A DNA stretch of 41,523 bases from assembly GCA_017559545.1 (NCBI GenBank), contig JAFYRK010000057.1, positions 1 through 41,523 of the forward strand, read 5' to 3'. Under the pieces are notes generated by a model. That model was given only the letters and a program-made list of their open reading frames with translations, was not told the DNA's origin and did no database searches. Within the stretch, counting starts at the first letter, position 1; each line of letters starts with the position of its first letter. The DNA comes from Bacteroidales bacterium (GTDB taxonomy: Bacteria > Bacteroidota > Bacteroidia > Bacteroidales > UBA932). This document shows, piece by piece, positions 18,473 to 26,150 of this stretch. Both the position numbers and the translations under genes were made by a program.

Positions 18473-18499
18473 CAAATATACGAAAAACATACAAATATA
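18473..18499 (-). promoter_or_regulatory. Two TATATTTG -7 boxes before the patatin operon
   Basis: On the minus strand TATATTTG occurs at 18480-18473 and again at 18499-18492. The nearer copy lies 5 nt from the ATG, so a transcript from it would be almost leaderless. The farther one would give a leader of about 20 nt. No clear -33 TTTG is present for either. Confidence 0.5.
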
Positions 18500-18536
18500 A
18501 CGCCCTGTCGCTCAACCTATTAATAATCAATAGAAT

Positions 18537-18578
18537 ACAGAAACCGCGTGCTGCTAAAGGGGAGCACGCGGTTTCTGT
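18537..18578. terminator. Terminator after the pflB-pflA operon
   Basis: ACAGAAACCGCGTGCT (18537-18552) pairs with AGCACGCGGTTTCTGT (18563-18578), a perfect 16-bp stem with a 10-nt loop (GCTAAAGGGG). It lies 34 bp after the pflA stop on the minus strand, upstream of the patatin promoter. The run after the stem is A/T-rich rather than a clean T-run. Confidence 0.75.
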
Positions 18579-18612
18579 AAGTGGTTGATTTGTAGAGGAT
18601 TGGGTGCCAGGG

Positions 18613-19338
18613 CTAATTCAAGACTGCGCAGTCAAAGTATTCGTTGAACAGCGCCATGGCTCTATCAAGCTGCTCGGGAGTATTGGTCTTCGTGTCTTTC
18701 AACTGATACTCCTGTCCCATGGTCTCATATTTATGAATACCCAAGGTATGGTACGGAAGGACCTCCACTCTCTGAAGCATCTTATATCCCTTGAAGTGCT
18801 CTCCGAGAGCCCTGATGTCCTCCTCAAAGTCGCTGATGCCAGGCACGAGGACATATCTCAGCCAGAATGGCTTTCCGTTCTCTTCCAGCCACTTCGCAGT
18901 CTTGAGAGTCTGCTCGTTGCTGCGTCCTGTCAGTTTCTTGTGCCTTTCATCGTTGAACTGCTTGCAGTCCAGAAGTACGAGGTCTGTCTGTCTGAACAGC
19001 TCCTCAATGTCGCTGTTCCATCCGCCGCCGTTGGTGTCGATGCAGATGTTGATACCTTCCTCCTTGAGCCTTGCATAGAGCGGGAGGAGCTCCTTCGCCT
19101 GCATTGTCGGCTCTCCACCTGAGAAAGTGATGCCGCCTCTTCTTCCGAAAAACGGCTTCTGGCTGATAGCCATCTTTACGATGTGCTCGACTTCTGTCAT
19201 TTCGCCGCCCTCAAATGCTATTGTGTCTGGATTGGCACAATAAAGGCACTTGAACGGACAGCCTTGAAGAAATACGACGAGCCTTAGTCCTGGCCCGTCG
19301 TATGTTCCCATAGATTCGTAAGAGTGAACCCTTATCAT
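18613..19338 (-). CDS. pflA: Pyruvate formate-lyase activating enzyme (radical SAM)
   Basis: A 241-residue radical SAM activase that installs the glycyl radical on PflB using S-adenosylmethionine and a [4Fe-4S] cluster. The cluster motif CPFKCLYC gives Cys27, Cys31 and Cys34. The family's GTYDGPGLRLVVFLQGC precedes it, and GGITFSGGEPTMQ is the SAM-binding GGE segment. Length matches E. coli PflA (246 aa). It lies 2 bp downstream of pflB on the same strand and so is translated from the same message. A reduced flavodoxin or ferredoxin would be needed for activity. Assignment is secure because of both the motif and the partner gene. Confidence 0.95.
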   Translation of the reverse strand: MIRVHSYESMGTYDGPGLRLVVFLQGCPFKCLYCANPDTIAFEGGEMTEVEHIVKMAISQKPFFGRRGGITFSGGEPTMQAKELLPLYARLKEEGINICIDTNGGGWNSDIEELFRQTDLVLLDCKQFNDERHKKLTGRSNEQTLKTAKWLEENGKPFWLRYVLVPGISDFEEDIRALGEHFKGYKMLQRVEVLPYHTLGIHKYETMGQEYQLKDTKTNTPEQLDRAMALFNEYFDCAVLN

Positions 19339-19340
19339 TA

Positions 19341-21566
19341 TTATCTGAGTGACTCGTGGAATGTTCTTGAAATTACCTCGAGCTGGTGCTCACGGCTAAG
19401 TCTGATGAAGTTTACAGCATATCCTGAAACGCGGATAGTGAGCTGTGGATACTTCTCTGGGTGCTCCATTGCATCCTCAAGCATCTCTCTGTTGAGAACG
19501 TTCACGTTGAGGTGGTGTGCACCCTTCGCGAAGTAACCGTCCATCAAAGTGATGAGGTTGTCGAGCTTGTCCTCGTTAGTTGGGCCGAGAGACTTAGGCA
19601 CGATTGAGAATGTGTTAGAGATACCGTCCTTAGAATCGTGGTAGTCGAGCTTAGCTACTGATGAGAGTGATGCGATCGCTCCGTGAGTATCACGTCCGTG
19701 CATTGGGTTTGCACCTGGTGCGAAAGCTACGCCCTTAGCTCTACCATCTGGAGTAGCACCTGTCTTCTTTCCGTACATTACGTTTGAAGTAATGGTAAGG
19801 AGTGAGAGAGTAGGCATTGCATCCTTGTATACCTTGCGTGTGCAGAGTTCAGTGTTGAAGAACTGAACGATGTCGCGTGCGAGTACGTCAACATTATCGT
19901 CGTCATTACCGTACATTGGGAACTCGCCGTCAATGTCGAAGCCCTCTGTAAGGCCGTCTGCGTTGCGACGTGCAGTTACCTTGGCATACTTGATTGCAGA
20001 GAGTGAGTCAGCAACGATTGAAAGACCTGCTACACCATATGCGAGGTTGATTGTAGGGTTTGTGTCGATGAACGCCATCTGTGATCTCTCATAATCATAC
20101 TTATCATGCATGAAGTGGATGATGTTCATTGTTTCGTTGTAGACGCGTGCAACCTCGTGGAGTACCTTCTTGTAGTTTTCCATTACCTCGTCGAAGTCGA
20201 GAACGTCGCTGCTGAGCGGCTTGATACCCTCGACCATGAGTGTGCCTGTATTCTCGCAACGTCCGCCGTTGAGGGCGAGGAGGAGAGCCTTGGCGAGGTT
20301 GGCACGTGCTCCGAAGAACTGGATTGACTTACCGATTGCCTGGTATGATACGCAGCATGCGATACCGTAATCGTCGCTACCTCTTACCTTACGCATGAGT
20401 GAGTCGTTCTCGTACTGAACTGAGCTGGTGTCGATAGAAACCTGTGCGCAGAACTTCTTGAATCCCTCTGGAAGCTCTGGGTGCCAGAGAACTGTCATGT
20501 TTGGCTCTGGTGCTGGTCCGAGGTTGTAAAGAGTCTGGAGGAAACGGAATGAAGTCTTTGTAACCTTGCTCTTACCACCTGTGAAACGTCCTCCGATTGC
20601 CTCAGTGATCCATGTAGGGTCACCTGCGAAAAGCTCGTTGTATGCGTTCATACGAAGGTGACGTACCATTCTGAGCTTCATTACGAACTGGTCGATGAGC
20701 TCCTGTGCGAATGTCTCGTCAATGATGTTGTGGTCAAGGTCGTACTGGATGAAGATGTCAAGGAATGATGATACGTTACCGAGTGACATCGCAGCACCGT
20801 CCTGCTCCTTTACTGCAGCGAGGTAAGCCATGTAAAGCCACTGAACAGCCTCCTGAGCGTTAGTTGCCGGTCTGCTGAGGTCGAGTCCGTAGTAAGAACC
20901 CATAACCTTGATCTCCTGAAGAGCTCTGATCTGCTCTGCAACCTCCTCGCGGAGAGTGATGCGTGAACGGGTCATTGTTCCAGTGAGGTTTCTGAGGTCC
21001 TCCTTCTTAGCCTCGATCAGTCTGTCGATACCATAGAGGGCAAGACGTCTGTAGTCACCGATGATACGGCCACGTGCATAGTTATCTGGAAGACCAGTAA
21101 GGAAGCCGAGTGAACGATACTTACGGATTTCCTCTGTATATACGTCGAATACACCGTCGTTGTGTGTCTTTCTATAGTGAGTGAAAATCTCAACTACCTT
21201 AGGGTCAAGCTCGATGCCGTTCTCCTGGCAAGCCTTCTTTACAACCTGAAGACCACCGAAAGGCTTGATGGCTCTTCTGAGGAGCTCGTCTGTCTGAAGA
21301 CCAACGATGAGCTCGTTTTCTCTGTCGATGTAACCGGCTGCATGTGATGTGATAGTCGAAATAGTCTGTGCGTCGATTGAACGTACTCCGCCGTTTGCTC
21401 TCTCTTCTGCGAGAGCCTCACAGCACTTCTCCCAGAGCTTCTTTGTGCGCTCTGTTGCTCCCTGAAGGAAAGAAGCGTCTCCCTCGTAAGGGGTAATGTT
21501 GTTGAAGACAAAGTCTGCAACGTCAATTCTACGGCTCCATCTGCCGTCGTTGAATTTCTGTGTCAT
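19341..21566 (-). CDS. pflB: Pyruvate formate-lyase (formate C-acetyltransferase)
   Basis: A 741-residue glycyl radical enzyme converting pyruvate and CoA to acetyl-CoA and formate under anaerobic conditions. Both catalytic features are present: the adjacent cysteines Cys404-Cys405 in GIACCVSYQ (Cys418-419 in E. coli) and the C-terminal glycyl radical site Gly715 in RVSGYAVNF. The start [20 protein letters not shown] and [20 protein letters not shown] match the family. Codon use is highly biased, as for an abundant enzyme. A promoter box lies 27 bp upstream, and pflA follows by 2 bp. It marks the organism as a fermentative anaerobe producing formate. Confidence 0.97.
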   Translation of the reverse strand: MTQKFNDGRWSRRIDVADFVFNNITPYEGDASFLQGATERTKKLWEKCCEALAEERANGGVRSIDAQTISTITSHAAGYIDRENELIVGLQTDELLRRAIKPFGGLQVVKKACQENGIELDPKVVEIFTHYRKTHNDGVFDVYTEEIRKYRSLGFLTGLPDNYARGRIIGDYRRLALYGIDRLIEAKKEDLRNLTGTMTRSRITLREEVAEQIRALQEIKVMGSYYGLDLSRPATNAQEAVQWLYMAYLAAVKEQDGAAMSLGNVSSFLDIFIQYDLDHNIIDETFAQELIDQFVMKLRMVRHLRMNAYNELFAGDPTWITEAIGGRFTGGKSKVTKTSFRFLQTLYNLGPAPEPNMTVLWHPELPEGFKKFCAQVSIDTSSVQYENDSLMRKVRGSDDYGIACCVSYQAIGKSIQFFGARANLAKALLLALNGGRCENTGTLMVEGIKPLSSDVLDFDEVMENYKKVLHEVARVYNETMNIIHFMHDKYDYERSQMAFIDTNPTINLAYGVAGLSIVADSLSAIKYAKVTARRNADGLTEGFDIDGEFPMYGNDDDNVDVLARDIVQFFNTELCTRKVYKDAMPTLSLLTITSNVMYGKKTGATPDGRAKGVAFAPGANPMHGRDTHGAIASLSSVAKLDYHDSKDGISNTFSIVPKSLGPTNEDKLDNLITLMDGYFAKGAHHLNVNVLNREMLEDAMEHPEKYPQLTIRVSGYAVNFIRLSREHQLEVISRTFHESLR

Positions 21567-21592
21567 ATATTGTTACCTATAGTTTTCGCCCG

Positions 21593-21624
21593 CAAAGGTA
21601 ACTTCAAATTTTAAAACTTCCAAC
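21593..21624 (-). promoter_or_regulatory. Promoter of pflB
   Basis: On the minus strand GTTG (21624-21621) and TACCTTTG (21600-21593) are separated by 20 bp, close to the Bacteroidetes consensus. The predicted start of transcription gives a leader of about 20-25 nt before the pflB ATG. Confidence 0.6.
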
Positions 21625-21659
21625 TTTTATATGAAATATAAACAAGGCGTTTTGACTAA

Positions 21660-21681
21660 GGGCATAGGATATCCTATGCCC
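21660..21681 (-). terminator. Perfect 22-bp palindrome after the ssb-like gene
   Basis: GGGCATAGGAT directly abuts its reverse complement ATCCTATGCCC. It begins 29 bp past the stop of the ssb-like gene on the minus strand and upstream of the pflB promoter. It can form a hairpin and act as terminator, although the following bases (TTAGTCAAAA on that strand) are not a T-run. Because it is perfectly symmetric it could also be a dimeric regulator's operator. Confidence 0.55.
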
Positions 21682-21709
21682 CGTTCGTACATTTCTTTCT
21701 GAGTTTCCG

Positions 21710-22048
21710 TTATACAGGGGAAACCTCCTCCTGAAGTATCGTGACTTTGCTGGCCAGTACTTCGTGATAGGTCTTCTCTGATCCGTCAGCGTTAGTGTAT
21801 TTGGATGTTCTCAACCTGCCGACGACATGCAAGGGCATGCCTACACAGATACTGTATACATCCGGGATATCCTTGCCTTCCCATGCTACTACGTTGTGCC
21901 ATGTAGTCTCAGAAACGGCGGCCCCGTCTCTGGTCTTGTAAAGCAGGTCAGTGGCAAGCGAAAAATTGGCGACCCTCATTCCGTTGTGCTCGTTGGTGCG
22001 TACTATTCCCACGCGTCCCTGGAGCTCGATCCTGTTGATGTGTTCCAT
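21710..22048 (-). CDS. ssb: Single-stranded DNA-binding protein, short form
   Basis: A 112-residue OB-fold protein beginning MEHINRIELQGRVG and carrying the SSB signatures VANFSLATD, TTWHNVVAWEG and LHVVGRLRTSKYTNADGSEKTY. It binds single-stranded DNA in replication and repair. Unlike the main SSB of most bacteria it has no Gly/Gln-rich linker and no acidic DDDIPF-type C-terminal tip, ending instead in LQEEVSPV. It may therefore be a secondary SSB. An in-frame GTG at 22090 would add 14 Asn/Gln/Lys-rich residues, but ATG 22048 matches the family start. It is transcribed alone, away from the zinc-ribbon gene to its right. Confidence 0.88.
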   Translation of the reverse strand: MEHINRIELQGRVGIVRTNEHNGMRVANFSLATDLLYKTRDGAAVSETTWHNVVAWEGKDIPDVYSICVGMPLHVVGRLRTSKYTNADGSEKTYHEVLASKVTILQEEVSPV

Positions 22049-22368
22049 AAGATTTTCATTCTTAGATTGTTGTTGATTGTTCTTCCCCACATCTTATGCG
22101 CGCTTTGTAGGTTGGTTGCAAAGTAAGGATGAAAATATCGTTCTACGGCCCTCCAAACGGTTTTTATGTCAATTAATTTTCTTTATTTTAAAATCATTCA
22201 ACCTTTTTTAAAATTGTAAGATTTATTTTAAAGTGTTTAAAATTTATTTTTCATCTAAGTGATTTTTAAGATTCGTAAAAATCTTTTTAAAAAAGAGAAA
22301 AATCTGCATTCACGCTCTTGCTTACCCCATTGCTTTATACCGATATTTGATGAAAATATCATTCTGTC
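22049..22368. other. A/T-rich divergent intergenic region with a repeated 17-nt motif
   Basis: No gene is visible in these 320 bases. 22160-22310 is very A/T-rich. Two near-identical 17-mers (GATGAAAATATC[G/A]TTCT) lie at 22128-22144 and 22349-22365. The first is next to a weak ssb -7 box (minus strand, TTACTTTG, 22126-22119). The second is next to the -7 box of the rightward gene. That placement suggests a shared operator. Confidence 0.5.
22318..22349 (+). promoter_or_regulatory. Promoter of the zinc-ribbon gene
   Basis: TTG at 22318-22320 and GATATTTG at 22342-22349 (one mismatch to TAnnTTTG) are 21 bp apart. GATATTT at 22342-22348 also forms an inverted repeat with AAATATC at 22354-22360, overlapping the -7 box, an arrangement typical of repressor sites. 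Confidence 0.45.
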
Positions 22369-22779
22369 ATGAGGTACGAAAGAAAATTGAGAGTGATGCC
22401 GAAGTGTCTGCACTGCGGCGAAAAGATCCGCTATGGAAGAACGGACAAGAGGTTCTGCTGTGAGGACTGCAGAGTGGAACATCATAATGAACAGATGAAG
22501 CAGAGCAGGGCTTTCCGACGCAGAGTGCTTTCGCAATTGTCGTCTAATTACAATCTCCTGTCTACGGTATTGCAGACAGGGGCGGATTCAATACTTTTGA
22601 CTGATATTTTCGCGATGGGGTTTGTTCCTGGGATTGTAACTTCGTATTCACGCGCCGGAAAACATGATGAATTCGGTTGCTTTGATATAAAATACAGAAT
22701 GACGGCAACTAAAATATACTCTATAATAAAAATACAAAATGTTTCCTTAAATTTGCACGCTGAATTAGATTCAGAGTAA
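22369..22779 (+). CDS. Small zinc-ribbon protein of unknown function
   Basis: A 136-residue basic protein. The N-terminal CLHCGEKI and FCCEDCRVEHHN provide two CxxC-like knuckles, a zinc-ribbon resembling those in small Bacteroidetes proteins of unknown role. The middle is basic (QSRAFRRRVLSQLSSNYNLL) and helical. The end (SRAGKHDEFGCFDIKYRMTATKIYSIIKI) looks like a short beta-hairpin. The zinc ribbon and charge suggest nucleic-acid binding, but no more can be said. ATG 22369 is used, and a second Met at 22396 (MPKCLHCG) would also retain the whole zinc site. Its 3' end contains the probable promoter of the next gene. Confidence 0.65.
   Translation: MRYERKLRVMPKCLHCGEKIRYGRTDKRFCCEDCRVEHHNEQMKQSRAFRRRVLSQLSSNYNLLSTVLQTGADSILLTDIFAMGFVPGIVTSYSRAGKHDEFGCFDIKYRMTATKIYSIIKIQNVSLNLHAELDSE
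22748..22755 (+). promoter_or_regulatory. -7 box of the M3 peptidase gene
   Basis: TAAATTTG fits TAnnTTTG exactly and is followed by CA. It lies inside the last codons of the zinc-ribbon gene, 38 bp before the peptidase start. No good -33 box is seen at the expected spacing. Confidence 0.45.
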
Positions 22780-22793
22780 ATACATTATATAAT

Positions 22794-24881
22794 ATGAAGA
22801 AAACATTACTTATCGCAGGCGCAATGCTTGCACTTATCAGTTGTAACATGAAGAATCCGCTTTTGACAGAGTCGAAGGCTCCTTTCGGTGCTCCGGAATT
22901 CGACAAGATCAAGAATGAGCACTATCTTCCTGCATTTGAGCAGGGTATTGCAGAGGCTAAGGCTGAGATCGATGCAATCGTCGCAAATCAGGAAGAGCCT
23001 ACTTTCGAGAACACAATCGAGGCTATGGAGTATGCCGGTCAGACTCTCAGCAAGGTGGCAAGCATTTTCTATGCATTGATGGAGGCGCATACAGACGATA
23101 CAAAGCAGCAGATTGCAGAGCAGATCTCACCAATGCTCACAGAGTATTCTATGTATGTGTCACTGAACAATGATCTTTTCCAGAGGGTAAAGGCTGTTTA
23201 CGAGAAGAAGGACTCTCTCGGTCTTGACAAGGATCAGATGACTCTCCTTGAGGATAATTACAAGGGCTTCGTTCGTGGAGGCGCAAACCTCTCTGACGAG
23301 GATAAGGCTGTGTATAGCAAGCTTTCAGAGGAACTTTCTCTTCTGACTCTCCAGTTCAGCAAGAACGTTCTCGCAGCTACAAATGCTTATACACTTCATG
23401 TGACTGACTCGACAGAACTTGGCGGTCTTCCTGAGTTTGTGAAGACAATGGCAGCAGAGACTGCGGCTGAGAAGGGGCTTGAAGGATGGGCATTCACTCT
23501 TGACTACCCAAGCTACAGCCCGTTCCTCAAGTACAGCACTAACCGTGAGCTCCGCAAGCAGGTATGGATGGCATACAACACAAGAGCTATCGGTGGCGAG
23601 AATGATAACACGGAGATCGTAAAGAAGATAATTGACCTCAGGATAAAGATCGCAAACATCCTTGGCTACGAGACTTATGCTGATTACGCTCTTGAGAACA
23701 GAATGGCTAAGACCAAGAAGACTGTAGATGAGTTTGTGATGCAGCTTCTTGAACCTTCTATGGCATTCGCAAAGAAGGATGTCGCTGACGTTCTCGCTTA
23801 TGCAAAGAAGAATGGCTTTGAGGAGAATCTTCTCCAGCCATGGGACTTCAGCTATTGGTCAGAAAGATATCAGGAGGCTGAGTACTCTCTCAGCGCTGAG
23901 GAACTCAAGCCGTACTTCCAGCTTGAGAGTTGCATTGATGCAGTATTCGGACTTGCAACCCGTCTTTACGGAATCACTTTCGAGGAGCGCAACGATATCC
24001 CGGTATATCACCAGGATGTGAAGGTTTATGAGGTTAAGGATGCTGATGGCAGCCACCTCTCTCTCTTCTATGCTGATTTCTTCCCTCGCGCAAGCAAGAG
24101 AGGCGGCGCATGGATGACAGACTTCCGCGGCCAGAGCATCAGAAACGGTGTGGAGTATAGGCCATTCGTTACAATCGTATGTAACTTTACAAAGCCGACT
24201 GCAGACGCTCCGGCACTTATCACTCATGATGAGCTCACAACATTCCTCCATGAGTTCGGACATGCACTCCACGGAATGCTTGCAAAGGGTCGTTATCCGT
24301 CACTTACAGGAACAAGCGTATCTCGTGACTTCGTTGAGCTTCCTTCGCAGATCATGGAGAACTGGGCTTTCGAGCCAGAGTATCTCAACTCATTCGCTAA
24401 GCACTATCAGACAGGTGAGCCGATTCCTGCAGAGCTTATTGAGAAGATCGTTGCAGCAAAGAACTATCTTGCAGCTTACGGCCAGGTTCGTCAGCTCCAC
24501 TTCGGTTACCTTGATATGGCATGGCATTCTCTCAAGGAGGTTCCAGCAGCAGGTGCTGTAGAGTTTGAGCAGAGTGTTCTCGCTCCTTGGGGTGTTCTCC
24601 CTGCAGCAGAGGGTGCGGCATTCTCTACTTCATTCTCGCACATCTTCTCAGGCGGATACTCAGCAGGATACTACTCTTACAAGTGGGCTGAGGTGCTCGA
24701 AGCAGACGCGTTCTCACTCTTCAAGGAGAAGGGAATCTTCAACACTGAGGTTGCTGATTCTTTCCGTAAGAATATCCTTGAGAAGGGTGGTTCAGAGGAC
24801 GAGGCAGTGATCTACCGCAATTTCCGTGGCCATGATCCGCAGCCAGAGGCCCTCATGAAGAAGCTCGGTTTGACAAAATAA
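22794..24881 (+). CDS. dcp: M3-family zinc metallopeptidase lipoprotein (peptidyl-dipeptidase Dcp-like)
   Basis: A 695-residue thimet-oligopeptidase-family enzyme that trims short peptides. The zinc motif is HEFGH (His486, Glu487, His490) in LTTFLHEFGHALHGML, with the family's FYADFFPRASKRGGAWMTDFRGQ before it and FSHIFSGGYSAGYYSYKWAEVLEADAF split over the C-terminal helices. A lipoprotein signal precedes it (lipobox LISC, Cys17, then NMKNP). Lack of acidic residues after the cysteine favours a periplasmic, inner-face location over the cell surface. Codons are strongly biased. Length matches Dcp (about 680 aa). It could degrade peptides brought in by SusCD systems such as the one at 4753. The symbol is by similarity to Dcp; a close relative such as PrlC/oligopeptidase A is possible. 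Confidence 0.92.
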   Translation: MKKTLLIAGAMLALISCNMKNPLLTESKAPFGAPEFDKIKNEHYLPAFEQGIAEAKAEIDAIVANQEEPTFENTIEAMEYAGQTLSKVASIFYALMEAHTDDTKQQIAEQISPMLTEYSMYVSLNNDLFQRVKAVYEKKDSLGLDKDQMTLLEDNYKGFVRGGANLSDEDKAVYSKLSEELSLLTLQFSKNVLAATNAYTLHVTDSTELGGLPEFVKTMAAETAAEKGLEGWAFTLDYPSYSPFLKYSTNRELRKQVWMAYNTRAIGGENDNTEIVKKIIDLRIKIANILGYETYADYALENRMAKTKKTVDEFVMQLLEPSMAFAKKDVADVLAYAKKNGFEENLLQPWDFSYWSERYQEAEYSLSAEELKPYFQLESCIDAVFGLATRLYGITFEERNDIPVYHQDVKVYEVKDADGSHLSLFYADFFPRASKRGGAWMTDFRGQSIRNGVEYRPFVTIVCNFTKPTADAPALITHDELTTFLHEFGHALHGMLAKGRYPSLTGTSVSRDFVELPSQIMENWAFEPEYLNSFAKHYQTGEPIPAELIEKIVAAKNYLAAYGQVRQLHFGYLDMAWHSLKEVPAAGAVEFEQSVLAPWGVLPAAEGAAFSTSFSHIFSGGYSAGYYSYKWAEVLEADAFSLFKEKGIFNTEVADSFRKNILEKGGSEDEAVIYRNFRGHDPQPEALMKKLGLTK

Positions 24882-24919
24882 TAAATGGGGCCTGGCCCCA
24901 TTTATTATTTTGTCAAACC
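24867..24919 (+). terminator. 26-bp perfect inverted repeat spanning the M3 peptidase stop codon
   Basis: The 24 bases at 24867-24890 are the exact reverse complement of 24896-24919. Counting the central GGGGCC-T-GGCCCC the stem reaches 26 bp with a single-base centre. The stop codon TAA (24879-24881) and the last four codons lie inside the left arm. The lower stem is A/T-rich (ATTTATTATTTTG), so it should terminate transcription efficiently. Confidence 0.8.
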
Positions 24920-24924
24920 TGTAA

Positions 24925-25021
24925 ACATCATCCACGAAAACATAGTGAAAGCGTGGCAGATCCAGCCTTTGAGGTGGGTATCTGCCACGCTTTTCCTATA
25001 TATCCGTGGACGGTGTCCGCA
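24925..25021 (+). repeat. Structured ~97-bp repeat, copy A (left of the transposase gene)
   Basis: Runs from ACATCATCCACG to GGTGTCCGCA. Inner stem AAAGCGTGGCAGAT / ATCTGCCACGCTTT surrounds an 18-nt loop (CCAGCCTTTGAGGTGGGT). Outer pairing TCCACG / CGTGGA and CATAG / CTATA extends it into a long imperfect hairpin. The two arms resemble each other as inverted half-elements, as in paired REP sequences (BIMEs). Same orientation as copy B and as the transposase gene; reverse complement of copy C. Confidence 0.9.
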
Positions 25022-25100
25022 CATAAGGAAAAAGAAATAATTTTAAGAAAAAGAAAAACCTGCATGCCCCCTATTGCATACATGAATTGATGTTCTCACC

Positions 25101-25130
25101 TTTGGAATAAAACAATAATCCAAACTTTTG
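25101..25130 (+). promoter_or_regulatory. Candidate promoter of the RAYT gene
   Basis: TTTG (25101-25104), an 18-bp spacer and AACTTTTG (25123-25130, one mismatch to TAnnTTTG). Transcription would start at about 25134, where the small GC-rich hairpin begins, so that hairpin would sit at the very 5' end of the message. Confidence 0.4.
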
Positions 25131-25133
25131 GAC

Positions 25134-25150
25134 CGTCCCGGGTAGGGACG
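25134..25150 (+). repeat. Small GC-rich hairpin with GGGTA loop, copy 1
   Basis: CGTCCC-GGGTA-GGGACG, a 6-bp stem with a 5-nt loop, followed by AAA. It is 20 bp upstream of the RAYT ATG. A second copy at 35451-35467 has the same loop and stem with one base pair swapped on both arms (T-A to G-C), and the flanks GAC before and GAAA-type after are shared. Pairing has been kept although the sequence changed. Confidence 0.6.
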
Positions 25151-25170
25151 AAAAATATAAAACAGGTTAT

Positions 25171-26043
25171 ATGGAGGGGAAAAAGAAAAATTACTATCAT
25201 GTGAGTAGTGAGGCGCTGGAGAAGAACGATATTTTTCAGAGCAGGGAAGACTTTATTGCGGCGATGAATGATATCGCCTTGTGCGTTCTGAAGTACGATG
25301 TGGTGATATTGTGCTTCTGCTTGATGAGCAATCATTTTCATTTTGTTCTGAGGGGCTCATATCAGGATTGTTACGCATTCATGTGTGAGTTTAAGCGTAT
25401 ATGTGCAATCAGGATGCGTGACAGAAACGGAGAGGTCAGCGGGTTAAAGGATGTCGAGCTGCATTTCGATCTTTTGGATACACAGGAATATCTTGAGAAT
25501 GCAATAGCCTATGTGTTGCGCAATCCGCTGGCTGCACGCATCATCATGATGCCCTATTTCTATGAGTGGTCTTCTTCCGTAGCCTATTTTCGTGGTCCGC
25601 ATATGGAGTATGGTATACCTGTAAATACTCTTAGCATAAGAAAGAGGAGGGAACTGCTTCGGACTCGTCATCCTGAAGTGCCGGATAGTTACATGCTGAA
25701 CCATCAAGGCTTCATAAGCCCATCCTGCTATGTTGCAGTGGAAGAAGTCGAAAGGATATTCCGTCATCCTTCCAGACTGATGATGGCGTTGGCAAAGAAA
25801 CTCGAAAATGAGTTTGAAGTACAGTCCGGTGCAGCAGACCGTATAGTCATGTTGGATAGGGAACTCAAGACCCAGGTTCTGGATCTGATAAAGTGTGAGT
25901 TCGGTGTTTCATCGTTAGCTCAATTGTCTGCGGACGATCGCCTCCGACTATGCCGGTTAATGAGAAAGAACTTCAATGCCCCTATAAAGCAGATAGCAAG
26001 AGTGTTGCGTCTTAGTCAGTCGCTTGTCGCTTCGGTTTTGTAA
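25171..26043 (+). CDS. REP-associated tyrosine transposase (RAYT, IS200-like Y1/HUH nuclease)
   Basis: A 290-residue single-strand DNA transposase-like nuclease. The HUH motif is His55-Phe-His57 in LMSNHFHFVLRG. The probable nucleophile is Tyr114 in AIAYVLRNPLAARI, the YxxxNPxxA signature of RAYT proteins rather than of ordinary IS200 TnpA. The last ~80 residues (about 210-290) are basic and helical and end in APIKQIARVLRLSQSLVASVL, resembling a helix-turn-helix, so this is a longer form with an added DNA-binding tail. It is flanked by copies A and B of a structured repeat, and its TAA stop touches copy B. RAYTs act on REP elements and are usually single-copy domesticated genes; copies A-C are the obvious substrates. 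The pair A/B plus gene sits between two genes (dcp and lptG) that would otherwise be convergent neighbours. Confidence 0.88.
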   Translation: MEGKKKNYYHVSSEALEKNDIFQSREDFIAAMNDIALCVLKYDVVILCFCLMSNHFHFVLRGSYQDCYAFMCEFKRICAIRMRDRNGEVSGLKDVELHFDLLDTQEYLENAIAYVLRNPLAARIIMMPYFYEWSSSVAYFRGPHMEYGIPVNTLSIRKRRELLRTRHPEVPDSYMLNHQGFISPSCYVAVEEVERIFRHPSRLMMALAKKLENEFEVQSGAADRIVMLDRELKTQVLDLIKCEFGVSSLAQLSADDRLRLCRLMRKNFNAPIKQIARVLRLSQSLVASVL

Positions 26044-26143
26044 ACATCATCCACGAAAACATAGTGAAAGCATGGCAGATCCAGCCTTTGAGGTGGGTAT
26101 CTGCCACGCTTTTCCTATATAACCGTGGACGGTGTCGTCCGCA
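26044..26143 (+). repeat. Structured ~100-bp repeat, copy B (right of the transposase gene)
   Basis: Nearly identical to copy A. Differences: GCATGG for GCGTGG in the left inner arm (which breaks one base pair), AACC for ATCC near the end, and an extra GTC giving GGTGTCGTCCGCA. The shared sequence with A extends five bases further left (TGTAA), covering the transposase stop codon. It separates the convergent RAYT and lptG genes. Confidence 0.9.
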
Positions 26144-26150
26144 CAATATA

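Noticed and set aside
18468-18530. 21-residue N-terminal extension of the patatin protein
   Set aside because: It contains two TATATTTG promoter boxes and does not resemble the family start, which begins at MKKDVALVLSSGG.
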